Assembly (NCBI GenBank): GCA_032249695.1
Contig: JAVVHE010000005.1
Location: forward strand, 62,001 to 126,000
Direction of reading: 5' to 3'
Origin: JAVVHE01 sp032249695
GTDB lineage: Bacteria; Pseudomonadota; Alphaproteobacteria; Sphingomonadales; Sphingomonadaceae
DNA: 64,000 nt
In this document: positions 18,301-28,187 of the stretch, piece after piece
Position numbering within the stretch: position 1 is the stretch's first letter
How the letters are laid out: each line of letters begins with the position of its first letter
Translations under genes and position numbers: made by a program
The notes under the pieces: generated by a model
What the model saw: only the letters and a program-made list of their open reading frames with translations
The model's database searches: none
Told to the model about the DNA's origin: nothing

Positions 18301-21300
18301 TCTGCTGCAGATTGACAGTCTGAACGAAGCTCGCCGGGTTGACGCTGATGCCCGCGATCGTCCGCGCGGCGAGGTTGGCGCGTTGACCCGAAGTATAGAT
18401 CGCGGTCGATCCGCCCTGGAACACCCCCGAGCCCGCTGCGCCGGGCACCGTCGTGTCGATATTGCCCGATGCCGAAAGCGCGATGTCTCCGTTGCCCGTC
18501 CGCACCGTCGTGCGGATGAATTGCGGCGATCCGATCGTTGGGGTGAACGGGGTCTGCGGTTGATAGGCGCTCGCGACGCTGGCGCGGGTGCCGTATTCGC
18601 TGTCGATCGTCGCGAGAAACTGGCTGGCGAGCGTAAGCGTCGTCACCACGCGCGTGGGCGCACCCGTTGGGCCCGTTAACGTCGCTTGCGAGCCGAGTGG
18701 CGTGAAGAACGCCGCCGCCTGCTGCGCCAGGAAGCTGCGCACACTTGTCGGCGCGCTCTGAAGCTCAAGCGTCACCGCCGTGTTCGGTCCCGCCTGTCGG
18801 ATCGAGGCTGCAAACGCTTGCGCGAAGTTCGCCGCCGCGACCACGGGAGCAAGCTCAGCGTCGGTGCCCGCCACGACGCGGAGCGGGAGGCCATACTGGG
18901 CGCTGCGAACGGTCGCGCTTGGCGTATAGCTCGTTTGCCCGGTGACGGTCAGAGCCGCGTTCGTGCCTGCCGCGGTTGCGAGCGGATCGGCCCCCGCCGC
19001 CGAACCGGCGGTGATGCGGAGCGTTGCGCTGTCGACCGCGCGGCCGTTCGGCAGGATCGGGAACACCTCGGCGGATCCGGTCGGATCGCCGTTTCCGGCG
19101 GCGCTCGCCGCATTCGCCCCGGCGCTGTAGGCGACCGGGATCGGCTGATCGATGCTGACGACACCGCCCGGGGTGAAGCTGTTCGCCTGCCCGAAGGACA
19201 GGCTGAGCGCGCGCGTTGACGCGAGACCCGGAACATAGTTGGTCAGCGTGCCGCAATCGCCGAAGCCGGGGCACACTGGAAGGATTGCAGCCGCATACTG
19301 CCGCGTGCCGCCGCCCAGCGCGTAGGCGAGCGCGTCCGGCGTCGTTTGATCGCGGAACGTGAAGAATCCGTCAGAGATGCTGGCGCCGATCCTCACCGCA
19401 CCGCCCGCGCGCATTGAGATCGCGGGAGCGGCGCCATCGGCGCGTCCGCCGACGCGGTAGACGAAGGTCGTGTAGTTCGCGAGCAGCGCGCCTTCGTTGC
19501 CGAACGGAACCGACAGACCACCACCGATGCGGGGTTGGATTACTCCGTCGGCCAGAGCGCGCGCGGTATCGACTGTGCCCGCGCCGAGATTCCAGTTGGA
19601 CGTAAGCGCGATGTTGCCGCCGTAGCTGAGCTCGACACCCGGCCGCGCGACGAAGTTCGGGCTGGCGGTCAGCCCGCCGAGCTCCTGGCCGGTCGCGAGC
19701 TGGAAGCCCTGGACGAAGCCCGGGATGGTATTGGGCGCGGTGTCCGCGAACAGATTGGCCCGGCCCGCGGCGGTCTGAGCCACGTTCACCGTCGCAGTGT
19801 TGCCCGCGACCGTGACGCCGGTCAGCGCTGCGTCGGCGGCCGCTGCCGCGAGGTCGTAGCGGCGGACGGCTTCCAGGCTGACCTCGCGCGCGCCGCTCAC
19901 GGTGCCGCGCGCGGATACCGGTACGGTCACCGCGCCCGTGGAGCCACCCGCGGGCGCGCGCACCGTCAGCGTGCCGCCGAGATCGCCCTGCGCCAGCCGA
20001 TAGAAGGTCTGGCTGTTGCGGATGTCGGTCACCAGACGGTCGCCGGGCCGTAGTGCCCGCACGTCGATCAGCGACCCCTCAGCGAGCGTGATCGTGCCGC
20101 CGCGATCGGTGCCGATCGTCACGTTGCCGCCCCTCGCCTGGCGGCTGTCGTCCGCGCCGTAGCCGGAGGCGGTCGCGATCAGACGGCCGGACCCGGCGAG
20201 CGTGACGCCCGAAGTGCCGTAGAGCTCGATCGCACCGCCGACGATGCCGCCGGTGTTGATGGTGCCGGCGACGCTGACCGTGCCGCCCAGCGCCGAAAGC
20301 CCGATCTGCTGCGCCGCGAGCGTTTGGCCCGCGCCGAGCGCGAGGTCGCCCGCCCCGGTCGTCAGCTGCACCAAGCCGTTGAACGCTGCGAGCCGCGGCG
20401 CGAGCGCGCCGAGATCGAGGCTGCCGCCGCTCTTGACGCTGAACGATCCACCACCGCCGGGGGCGGAGGCGTTCAGCGCGCCGCCGAGCGTGACTGCGCC
20501 GGGCGTCTCGATCTCGATCGCGCCCGCGTTACCCTGCGCTCCGCCGACCGTTAGCGCGGTTTTCTGGCCCAGCATGATCGCTCCAGCCGTCGATGCGAGG
20601 CGAACGAGGCCGCCTGGAGCCGCGACCATGACCGGATCGTCGGCATCGCCAAACGTCCGCGCGAAGGCAGGCGCTTCGATTGCAGCGCTGCCAGTCGCCG
20701 TGATGCCTTGCGCCGCTTGCAGCGCCAGGCGCCCAGCGGTCGCGCGCAGGCGCGTGTCGGTGACGCTGATTGTCTGCCCGCTGATGCTGAGATTGGCGCC
20801 CGGCAGTCCGGTGGGCACAGCGGCGCTTACCGTCGCGCCTGCCGCGCTGAAGCTGACCGCGCCGCTGCTCGCGAGCGCTAGGCTTGGCAGCGGCGGCTCG
20901 GTCCCGAGCGGGGTCGCGGGCGATGCATCGGCGATAAACGGTGCGTTGATCGTCAGCTGGCCCGTGCCGGCGTTCAGCGACCCCACGCCGTCGTAGCGCA
21001 CGCCGCTGCTGGCGCTGAGCGTGGTGCCGCCGCCAAACGCGTTGCTGTCGATCGCGCCGGATCCGAAGCTGAGCGTGGTTGCGGTGATCGCCAGCGTCTG
21101 CGTGCCGCAAGTCGTCGCGCAGCCGCCCACTGTGACGCCCGAGCTGTTCAGGAGCCGCGTCGCACCCGCGGTGATCGCGACCGCGCCCATGGTGCTGCTG
21201 GAGGCAAAACCAGGCGTATCGAGCGTCAGCGCGCCGAAGGCGAGCGTGCCCGGCCGGAACTGGATCGGCGAGGCGCTGCGCAGCGTAAGGTTTGCACCCG

Positions 21301-24300
21301 TCAGCCGCCCTGCGAGCGTGCCGTTGATCGTCAGGCTACCAGCTACCGGCTGGTCCGCAAACGCGATCGCTGCGGCGCCGAGCGCAACGTTGCTGGCGCT
21401 GATTGCCGGCGCGCCGCCGCCAGCAGGCGTCGCGATCGACAAACCGCCGGTCGAGTCAGCGAGCAGGCTATTGCCCGTCAGCTGCGCGAGGCCGATCGAC
21501 AGCATCGGCGCCGCTCCGCTTGCGGTGACGTTGGTCCGTGTGACGCTCCGCGCTGCGCCAGCGCTCAGCCGTAGCAGCGCGCCGACGCCGGACTGGCCGC
21601 CACTGCCGCCCGCGATCAGGTAGTTGCCCGTGCGCGGATCGGCGATCGTCCCCGTCGCGGTCAGCACCGAGCCGTCCGCCACCGTGATCGACGACCCCGC
21701 CCCGTCGACCGCCAGCAGCAGCTCAGGCGCAGTCAGCGCCGCTCCGCCACTGTTTGCGACCGTGATCGAGCGGCCGGTGATCGACAGGCTGGTCGTGCCG
21801 TCGGCGTTGTCGGTGCGCGTGCCGCCGATCAGCAGGCTTGCCGAGTTGAGCGTATTGAGCGTCGTTGTGCTGACGAGGATTGTGTTCGCTGGCGCGGTGG
21901 CGGGCGGTGCGCTGCCGAACAGCAGGAAGGCCTGGCCCGCGATGTCGGTCGACGACGCGCGCCCGCCGCTCGCCGGGCTGGTGAGGAACGACGATTGCGC
22001 GGCGAGGCTGAGGATCGGCTGGAGCACCAGCCGCCCAGCGTCGATGGTCGCGCGCGGCGGGGTTTGGGCGTTGCGGTCGGCCAAGGCGGCGGAGGCGGTG
22101 GTGGCATCGGTCGTCGCGATGTTCGAAAACCGCCGGAAAACGTCCTGCGTCTGCACGCTGAACGAGCGCACGACACTTTCGCGGATGTTCGTGCCCTGGA
22201 TCGCGTAGTAGCCGCCGACGACCTGCGTGCCATCGGGCAGCGTGCGGGCAAGACCGGCAACGCCCTCGCCATATTCGGGCTGCTCGACGATGCGCACGCC
22301 GCCTGGCAGCAGCGCATAGCGCGCCGGGAGCAGCGTGTAGCTGCCGTCTGGCAGCCCGTTGACGCCGGAAAGCGCCACGCTGCGGCCAACATTTGGCCCA
22401 TAGAGCGCGGCATAATCGGCCGAGTAGATCGGATCGAACGCTGCCAGCGCCTTCGTGCTGAGGCCCGGCACGATCGCATAGACCTGGCGTCCATCGGCGA
22501 ACTGGAAGCCGCCGTTGCCGCTGAACTGATCGCTGTTCAGCCGCGACAGCACATCGCGCGATCCGCCGACGCCCGGGATGAACTCGTATGCGTAGACCTC
22601 GCCGCCGCCGGTGAGGTCGACGGTCGCGGCCTGACGCAGATCGATTGCCGAGCCTGCGATGTTGAGCGTCGCTGCGGGCGCAGCGGTCAGCGGGCTGCTG
22701 GTCGTCGGCGTGAAGAAATACTGAACCTGATCCTGCGTGGTGCCATAGGGTATCCGCAGTCCGTTCGCCGATACGCTGGTGACCGATCCCGCCAGCAGCG
22801 TGACCCGCGTGGTCGCAGGCGCCACCACCTGCCCGCCGATCGACAGTGGCGCGTTGCCACCCAGCGTCAGCGTCGACAACGGCGCGCGCAGCACGCCCGC
22901 CTGTTCGATGGCGGCGGCCTGGATCGAAAGGTTTGCGCCCGCCGCATAGGGCGCGTCCGGAGTCGCTTGGGTCGTGCGCTCGATGCGGATGATCGCAGCC
23001 GGCCCCGACGAGGCGACCGCGTAGGTGGAGCCAGTGGTGGGATAAACCTGCGCGGCGGCCAGCGTCAGATTGCCGGCCGCCTGCGTCTGCCCGATGAGCG
23101 ACGGCAGCACCGCGATCCCGGGGTTGGCGAAGTTCGCTTCCAGTTGCTGCGTGCCAAGCAGCCGCACGTCACCCGCAGCCTGCAAACGCACGTTCGCGAG
23201 GCTGCGATCGAACAGCACCGCGCCCTTGAGGTCCAGCGCCTGCGCCGCGAAGGTGGCGCTGCCCTGGCCCGGCGTGCCGAGCGCGATGTTCGGGACGGTC
23301 TGCGCGATCGAGGCGAAGCGGATCAGCGGCGCGTTGACGGTGAGCGGTCCCGTCCCGCCCACGCGCGCGACAAAATTCGCAGCCGCGAAATTCTGGTTGT
23401 CCGATGGAGCGTTCGTCAGCTGGAAGCTGCGGCCGAGCGTCAGCGTGACCGCGCCGTCCCCCGTCAGGCTGCCGCGCGCGAACACGGCATCGAACCCCGC
23501 CTGCGTTAACTGATCGGCAGCGATGACATTGTCCTGCGAACCAGTCCCCGCGCTCGCCCGCAGGATCGGATTGAGACTATCGAGCGTGCCGCCCTGCGCC
23601 TGCGGGGCGCCACCGCGCGCGTCGATAATCCCCGGTGTGATGCGCCCGCCGCCCCCGAGCACGAGGCTGCCTGCGTCGCTCCACTGCGGCGTCAGCTGGT
23701 AGGCGCCGCTTGCGGTCAGCCGCGCATAGCGGTCGCTCGCGCCCGAAAGGCTGAGCCGCGCACCCAGATCGAGCACCACCGACCGAGCCGCGGTCGTTGC
23801 GGGAACGTTATTGACACCGCTGATGATCGAGCTGCCGAACTGCGGTTCGGTGAACAGCGTCCCCGATGCGAACAGTCGCGATGCGCTGGAGAGCGTGCCG
23901 CCCGGCACCAGCCGCCCGTCGGCGACGGGTGCACCGCCCGGTGTTGTCGCGCGCGGGTTGAGAAGGCTGATGCCCGAAAGATCGGTGACGCTGCCGCTCG
24001 CCAGCCGCACACCCGTTCCGGGCGTCAGCTGCCCCGCGATGAACAGCGGCCGCTGGAACGCAACCTCGGCGTTCGTCAGCACGCGGCCGGTCGCATCGCG
24101 AAGGCCGAGCGCGTTCGGATCGCCTTCGACGATCGATCCGTCGGCGCGGGTCGCGAACACGTCCGAAAGCTGGCGGATCGCGATCGGCGCGGCCTGGGGG
24201 TCGATCGTCTCGAAGAGCGGAAATAGCTGCTGCGCCTGCGCGATGGTGCCGCCCGGCAGCCGGATGGTGCCCTGGTTCAGCAGACCCTGCACATTGAGCG

Positions 24301-27300
24301 CCGCGCCCGCGGCGCCCGTGACGCTGGCGCCCGGCGCCACGATCAGCTCGCTGAAGCCGCCCAGGCTGAAGCTCACCGGACGCTGGTCGAACCCCGCGAC
24401 CGGCACGCGCGGCGTCAGGACCGAGCGAATGTCCGAGCCCGTCGGCGCCGCTTGCAGACCGGCGACCTCGGCCGACGAGAGGATCGGGAAAAACTGCGTC
24501 TGCGTCAGGTTGAGCGTTTGGCCCGCGCCAACCGTCACCTGCGCGGTCTGCTGGACAGCGTTGGTGCCGCCCAGATTATTGACGAACCGGTTGGCAAACA
24601 GCGCCGTCTGGAAAACCCGGACGTCATAGCTGGCGAAGCCCGTCCCGCCGATGAAGCCGATGGGGAGCTGCGTGCCTTGGCCCTGGCCGGCGGGGCCGAA
24701 CGCGAACTGCGGCGTCACCAGCGTGAACGCGCCGCCGCCCGCGAAGCCATAGCTCGCGATCGTCCCCGGCTGGATGCGGACGGTCGACGTAATTGCGGTT
24801 GGGTTTTCGGGGATCGTCGGCAGGAAAACGGTCGACGGCAGCGTGAAGCGCAGCCGCCGGATGCTCGCCTGGCTGGCGATCGAGTCGTAATCGTTGAAGG
24901 TCTGGAGGAAATTGGTCTGATTGACGAGGCTGACGTCGCCGCCGCGCGCCGCTGCGCTGACGGTCCCTGACGGATCGACATAGACTCCGCTCGATACGTC
25001 GAGCAGCGCGCCCGCCTCGATCAGGATGCTCCCGCTGATGTCGGTGAAACTGCCCGCCGGATTGCCCGCGCTGGTCAGCAGCCGCGGCGCGCTTTCGATG
25101 CGGATGGCACCGCCATCCTGGTAGGCGCCACCCTCGGCGGCATCGGCCTTCAGACCGAGGTCGTTCACGAACCGCCCGCGCGCCGCCAGCTCGCCGGTGA
25201 CGCGCACATCGAACGAGCCCGGAGCGGCCGGGTCGCTGACGAAGACCGATCCGCCGCCACGGTCGGTGCCATCGAACGTCTGGCCGACCGCGATGTTGAA
25301 CGTCGCGAGGTCGATCCTGCCGCCGCCCACCGCCGCCGCGCCGGCGAAATCGATACGCCGCCCCGCGTTCAGATCGAGCACGCCGCCCGGCATCAGGCGC
25401 AGCTGCGCGCTTGGGTCGACGCGGATCGCGCCGCTGGTCCACAGGCTGAACTGGCCAAGGCCCATGTCGGTGAGCGCGACCGAACTGAACTGGAAGGTGT
25501 CGCGCAGCGCCGGATCGAGGAGCGCCGAGGTGGGCCGCGTGCCCACGCGCACGAGATTGCCGCTTGAATCTAGCGAGACCGACTGGCCGAAGCCCAGCCC
25601 GGTTGCCAGCTGCGCGACCGAGGCGGCGATGAGCGCATTGCCGCCGCCGACACCGGGCGTGATGTCGGGGGTGCTGTTCGAAAGCGCCTTGATCCAGAGG
25701 AGACCGCTCGCGGGCAGCTGCTGCGGATTGGCCTGCAGGTTGCGCAGGTCGGCGGCCAGCCTGCCCGTGGCTGTGCCCTGCTGGGCGTTTGATCGCTGCA
25801 CGCTGCCCGCGAAGGCGTCCGCATAGATCGTGCCGCCGATCGCGGCTGCCGATGCCGACACCGCCAGCGCGCCCGCGTCGCGCCCCTCGGTGAAGCTCGC
25901 CACCGGCCGCGCGCCCTGCAGCTGGGCGTTCGTGAACGATTCGGTGACTCCGAACCGGGTGATCGTGTTGTTCACCGGGGTGATCAGCCCCACATATTGC
26001 ACGTTCGGATCGGCCTGGCTGATATCGACCAGCTGGCCGTTCGCGGTCACCAGCTGGCTGGTGCTGACCGTGCCCGCGGCATAGCGCACCCAGCCGCCCG
26101 AAATGTCGATCGTCGCGCCGGGCTTGACGATCACGTCCGAAGCGAGCGCCGGGTCGCGCCGCGCCGTTCCTGCGAACTCGCTGAAATAGGCTGCGCCCAG
26201 CTGGACCGTGCCGCCCTTTGTCAAGAGCTCGGCTGCGGTGACGCCCACCTGCTGGAAGAAGCTCTCGGCCTCGATCAGCGGCGAGCCCACCCAGCGCACG
26301 CCATCGGCGCGCACGCCCGAAACGCGCGGATCGACCGTCACCGTCGCTCCGTTCAGGAAACTGCCCGTGTCGCGGTAGAGCGGCGTGTCGCGCAGCTCGT
26401 TGCGCTTCAGCGGCCCGATCGTGACCGTGTTGCGCGAGGCCGGCAGTTCGAGGTCCTTGACGCCGCCGACGTCGATCACCGCGCCCGTATCGATGAACAC
26501 GCGGCTGGCGTTCGCGCCGAAGCCGTTCGCGGTGTCGAAGCTCTCGATCGTCGTCGGCAGGCCGATCGTGACCGAGCCGCCCGGAGCGTAGATCGTGCTA
26601 CTTTGCGCGAGCTCGATGCGCGCCGCCGCATCGGTCTGCGCCGGGCTCGCGCCGCCGATGCGAACCTGGCTGGGATTGAACGTCGCGACGCTTTCGGGCG
26701 ATTGCGGGATCGTTTCGCCGTTGGTGTCGGGCGTGACGGCGATGACGCTGTTGGGCGCCAGCCGCACGTCGCCCGCGAACAGGTCGATATAGCCGTTGCG
26801 GCTGACGCTGGTGGTGGAGAGTAGCAGACCGTCCTGCAGCACCGCGCCGGTTGCGCCGGCGCCGAGCGAGACGTAGCCGCGCGGCGCAGAGATGATGCCG
26901 GTGTTCTGCACATAGCCGTTGTCGAGCCCGCCCGATGCGCTTGCGACCAGCCCGCGGATGAGCGACAGCGGGCCGGTGCCGGTTCCAGTCGCGCGTGTGA
27001 GCTGCACCTGACGGGACGACAGCAGCGAGACCTGACCGTCGGCGGAGCTGAGCGCGCCCGCATTGGTGACGGTGGGCGCGATCAGCATCACGAAGCCGGT
27101 GTCGCCGCTGGCGAGGCGCGCCCCCTGCTGCACGCGGATCGCACCTTCGAGCGTCGGCTCCAGCGTGTTAGCGGCGATATACTGGCCCGAGAAGGTGAAG
27201 GGCTGGCCCTGCGTCTGGCCCAGCACGTCCGCGATGCCGAGCAGGCCCTGGCGCTGGAACTCGTCATTGCGCTGCTGGATCGTCAGCAGCGACTGCCGCC

Positions 27301-28111
27301 CGCTGACGATCGCCTGCGCGCGGCCGACGTCGAGCGCCGAGGCGATGAGCGAGCGCGCGTTGATCTGCGCCGAGCCCGTGAAGATGACGCCGTCGGGGTT
27401 GATGACGAGCACCGTGCCATCGGACTTGATCTGGCCCGCGATGATGCTCGCGGCGGGAGCCGTCGAGGGATCGCGGCGCCCGGTCGCCGGGTCGATGCGG
27501 CCGACGACGCGGTTGAGCGCGATCCAGTCGGCCTGCGCAACTCCGTTCAGCTTCTGATCGAACTGGACGGTCGTGTCGCGTCCGACGTTGAAGCTGGTCC
27601 AGCTGAGCACCGCGCGCGGATCGGTCTGCGTGATGGTGACGGTCGTCTGGCCGTTGGCCTGGCTCTGCGTCGGGAACAGCGCGCCCTGCCACGTGCGCAC
27701 GCCCGTCAGGTCTTGCGCGATCGGCGTCAGCGCACTGGCCGTGACCGCAGGCACGAGACCGCCGGCCGCCAGCCCGTTCGGCACCGGCGAGGCGGCCGCG
27801 CGCGCGGCCTGCGCGGCCGCCGCCTGCGCCTGCTGCGCGATCGAGACCGCGTTCACCATCTGCTGCGTCCGCGCGAGCGCGCGGGCTGCAGCCGATGACT
27901 GATCGCGGATCAGGCTCAGCGGATCGATGCCCGTCGTCGCTGGCTGGCCGCCCGCTCCGCCGGCTGCCGCCTCCGCCGTCCCGGCCGCGGGCAGGCCCGC
28001 CGCTGCTCGGAAGGCCGCCGCGCTCTGCGCGAAAGCGGGCAGGCTGCCGAGGCCGCCCGCAAGCACGGTGCCGCCCAGCAGCGCCGCACGGACCACGCCT
28101 GATCTCGTCAT
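15398..28111 (-). CDS. Giant filamentous haemagglutinin-family exoprotein (two-partner secretion)
   Basis: A 4237-residue secreted protein from ATG 28111. A Sec signal peptide ends PAFA-Q (about residue 28). An Ala-rich helical stretch (about 70-115) precedes the two-partner-secretion domain (about 115-320) with LSWTSFNVGRDTTVQFDQ and the family motif VINPDGVIFTGSAQINARSLIASAL. The rest is beta-helix-like, Gly/Ser/Thr/Asn-rich repeat sequence (GGxVxI/L periodicity). The last ~700 residues form a distinct module with LNQREFLNQLFFNEM and GDVNAGQGARTSANFPP, resembling the DUF3739 haemagglutinin C-terminal domain. Cysteines occur in close pairs, the last as CDQNPRPANC near the C-terminus. It is last gene of the string whose first gene is the transporter. 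The role, adhesion, biofilm or contact-dependent, cannot be told; no toxin domain is evident. Confidence 0.93.
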   Translation of the reverse strand: MTRSGVVRAALLGGTVLAGGLGSLPAFAQSAAAFRAAAGLPAAGTAEAAAGGAGGQPATTGIDPLSLIRDQSSAAARALARTQQMVNAVSIAQQAQAAAAQAARAAASPVPNGLAAGGLVPAVTASALTPIAQDLTGVRTWQGALFPTQSQANGQTTVTITQTDPRAVLSWTSFNVGRDTTVQFDQKLNGVAQADWIALNRVVGRIDPATGRRDPSTAPAASIIAGQIKSDGTVLVINPDGVIFTGSAQINARSLIASALDVGRAQAIVSGRQSLLTIQQRNDEFQRQGLLGIADVLGQTQGQPFTFSGQYIAANTLEPTLEGAIRVQQGARLASGDTGFVMLIAPTVTNAGALSSADGQVSLLSSRQVQLTRATGTGTGPLSLIRGLVASASGGLDNGYVQNTGIISAPRGYVSLGAGATGAVLQDGLLLSTTSVSRNGYIDLFAGDVRLAPNSVIAVTPDTNGETIPQSPESVATFNPSQVRIGGASPAQTDAAARIELAQSSTIYAPGGSVTIGLPTTIESFDTANGFGANASRVFIDTGAVIDVGGVKDLELPASRNTVTIGPLKRNELRDTPLYRDTGSFLNGATVTVDPRVSGVRADGVRWVGSPLIEAESFFQQVGVTAAELLTKGGTVQLGAAYFSEFAGTARRDPALASDVIVKPGATIDISGGWVRYAAGTVSTSQLVTANGQLVDISQADPNVQYVGLITPVNNTITRFGVTESFTNAQLQGARPVASFTEGRDAGALAVSASAAAIGGTIYADAFAGSVQRSNAQQGTATGRLAADLRNLQANPQQLPASGLLWIKALSNSTPDITPGVGGGNALIAASVAQLATGLGFGQSVSLDSSGNLVRVGTRPTSALLDPALRDTFQFSSVALTDMGLGQFSLWTSGAIRVDPSAQLRLMPGGVLDLNAGRRIDFAGAAAVGGGRIDLATFNIAVGQTFDGTDRGGGSVFVSDPAAPGSFDVRVTGELAARGRFVNDLGLKADAAEGGAYQDGGAIRIESAPRLLTSAGNPAGSFTDISGSILIEAGALLDVSSGVYVDPSGTVSAAARGGDVSLVNQTNFLQTFNDYDSIASQASIRRLRFTLPSTVFLPTIPENPTAITSTVRIQPGTIASYGFAGGGAFTLVTPQFAFGPAGQGQGTQLPIGFIGGTGFASYDVRVFQTALFANRFVNNLGGTNAVQQTAQVTVGAGQTLNLTQTQFFPILSSAEVAGLQAAPTGSDIRSVLTPRVPVAGFDQRPVSFSLGGFSELIVAPGASVTGAAGAALNVQGLLNQGTIRLPGGTIAQAQQLFPLFETIDPQAAPIAIRQLSDVFATRADGSIVEGDPNALGLRDATGRVLTNAEVAFQRPLFIAGQLTPGTGVRLASGSVTDLSGISLLNPRATTPGGAPVADGRLVPGGTLSSASRLFASGTLFTEPQFGSSIISGVNNVPATTAARSVVLDLGARLSLSGASDRYARLTASGAYQLTPQWSDAGSLVLGGGGRITPGIIDARGGAPQAQGGTLDSLNPILRASAGTGSQDNVIAADQLTQAGFDAVFARGSLTGDGAVTLTLGRSFQLTNAPSDNQNFAAANFVARVGGTGPLTVNAPLIRFASIAQTVPNIALGTPGQGSATFAAQALDLKGAVLFDRSLANVRLQAAGDVRLLGTQQLEANFANPGIAVLPSLIGQTQAAGNLTLAAAQVYPTTGSTYAVASSGPAAIIRIERTTQATPDAPYAAGANLSIQAAAIEQAGVLRAPLSTLTLGGNAPLSIGGQVVAPATTRVTLLAGSVTSVSANGLRIPYGTTQDQVQYFFTPTTSSPLTAAPAATLNIAGSAIDLRQAATVDLTGGGEVYAYEFIPGVGGSRDVLSRLNSDQFSGNGGFQFADGRQVYAIVPGLSTKALAAFDPIYSADYAALYGPNVGRSVALSGVNGLPDGSYTLLPARYALLPGGVRIVEQPEYGEGVAGLARTLPDGTQVVGGYYAIQGTNIRESVVRSFSVQTQDVFRRFSNIATTDATTASAALADRNAQTPPRATIDAGRLVLQPILSLAAQSSFLTSPASGGRASSTDIAGQAFLLFGSAPPATAPANTILVSTTTLNTLNSASLLIGGTRTDNADGTTSLSITGRSITVANSGGAALTAPELLLAVDGAGSSITVADGSVLTATGTIADPRTGNYLIAGGSGGQSGVGALLRLSAGAARSVTRTNVTASGAAPMLSIGLAQLTGNSLLADSTGGLSIATPAGGGAPAISASNVALGAAAIAFADQPVAGSLTINGTLAGRLTGANLTLRSASPIQFRPGTLAFGALTLDTPGFASSSTMGAVAITAGATRLLNSSGVTVGGCATTCGTQTLAITATTLSFGSGAIDSNAFGGGTTLSASSGVRYDGVGSLNAGTGQLTINAPFIADASPATPLGTEPPLPSLALASSGAVSFSAAGATVSAAVPTGLPGANLSISGQTISVTDTRLRATAGRLALQAAQGITATGSAAIEAPAFARTFGDADDPVMVAAPGGLVRLASTAGAIMLGQKTALTVGGAQGNAGAIEIETPGAVTLGGALNASAPGGGGSFSVKSGGSLDLGALAPRLAAFNGLVQLTTGAGDLALGAGQTLAAQQIGLSALGGTVSVAGTINTGGIVGGAIELYGTSGVTLAGSGRLIATASGYGADDSRQARGGNVTIGTDRGGTITLAEGSLIDVRALRPGDRLVTDIRNSQTFYRLAQGDLGGTLTVRAPAGGSTGAVTVPVSARGTVSGAREVSLEAVRRYDLAAAAADAALTGVTVAGNTATVNVAQTAAGRANLFADTAPNTIPGFVQGFQLATGQELGGLTASPNFVARPGVELSYGGNIALTSNWNLGAGTVDTARALADGVIQPRIGGGLSVPFGNEGALLANYTTFVYRVGGRADGAAPAISMRAGGAVRIGASISDGFFTFRDQTTPDALAYALGGGTRQYAAAILPVCPGFGDCGTLTNYVPGLASTRALSLSFGQANSFTPGGVVSIDQPIPVAYSAGANAASAAGNGDPTGSAEVFPILPNGRAVDSATLRITAGSAAGADPLATAAGTNAALTVTGQTSYTPSATVRSAQYGLPLRVVAGTDAELAPVVAAANFAQAFAASIRQAGPNTAVTLELQSAPTSVRSFLAQQAAAFFTPLGSQATLTGPTGAPTRVVTTLTLASQFLATIDSEYGTRASVASAYQPQTPFTPTIGSPQFIRTTVRTGNGDIALSASGNIDTTVPGAAGSGVFQGGSTAIYTSGQRANLAARTIAGISVNPASFVQTVNLQQSLGPSLQAAGLAAPTRNALVQTPLYLENGGDLSVRAGGSVLGRRDVAGSTRPIIGNQARYIGRGDTPFRVGQIGATTDIRTNPQLFQAGFGTLGGGDIAIRAAAGSLIDLTVVANTSVTTASVTGAGSQPTQALWTIGGGTVTLHAGNAIAGGLFDIGAGSLTAVAGGNVLSTGTVTVLNGTQPAVQQNFPRVRVTDATAALTARGTLTLRGIAGDGVTDSDTNYGSVEASRGFYTPAAGVDLRANGRVALTLEGADILSATTARSDSISTSFPVSNLQIAILPGSLRAASLTANLALAPLSDILDYQLFMVPGPLGQLELYAGNTLQRVAINMDDSDPGLLPGYFTVFDAPQQQAVRAGRPFIWPAVLPSTSDAARRQLHNARITHAGDPVAVRVLAGADIQSLILNLPKAGRLFAGRDITNAVFTGQNVRASDVTRVAAGRDIVGTSRVAPAGVGNSAQQLPVIDGNSFVVGGPGAFYLDAGRDAGPFLNSATTGQSRQSYGGGILSVGNEYNPWFGSQGATVGVNFGVAQGINYAGLRESYLNPANSAALPDELFAFSTDANGRFVFDRSRPIYAPLLLGYLQATYPDQLTAAFGTVNVTSDQAYRAFAALPLLNQREFLNQLFFNEMVQTSIPTSPSFGRPSRSYAAINVLFPPSRGYTQNNLGSGASGSANPVATGNLDLRLSTVQTSRGGSVTVLGPGGRVLGGSTVATSQQAARLGYIGQQLALGQRATRLSTGQPVNVETITAIPVGFEGFLTLRGGPISGFVDRDFLLNQSRLFTQGGGDITLFSANGDVNAGQGARTSANFPPVSVRISPNLFSEVDALSGVAGAGIAAFQPAPGIAAPNVFLIAPAGTVDAGDAGVRVAGNLFVAALSVANADNFQVGGQSFGVPAGAVVNVGANSAGAAQAAAAAAVARDVANNTTARRALDAISRILVQVLGFSGRTDPCDQNPRPANCPAPPR

Positions 28112-28187
28112 CGCAACCTTTCCCTCAACCAATCCAGCCGGGCCACATGCGCATCGGTCCAGCTCAGAAACTGAACAGGAAATCCAA

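Noticed and set aside
21995..23509. 504-codon plus-strand frame opposite the exoprotein
   Set aside because: Composition is dominated by Arg, Ala, Gln and Asp with no motif; it is a mirror frame of the long beta-helix coding sequence.
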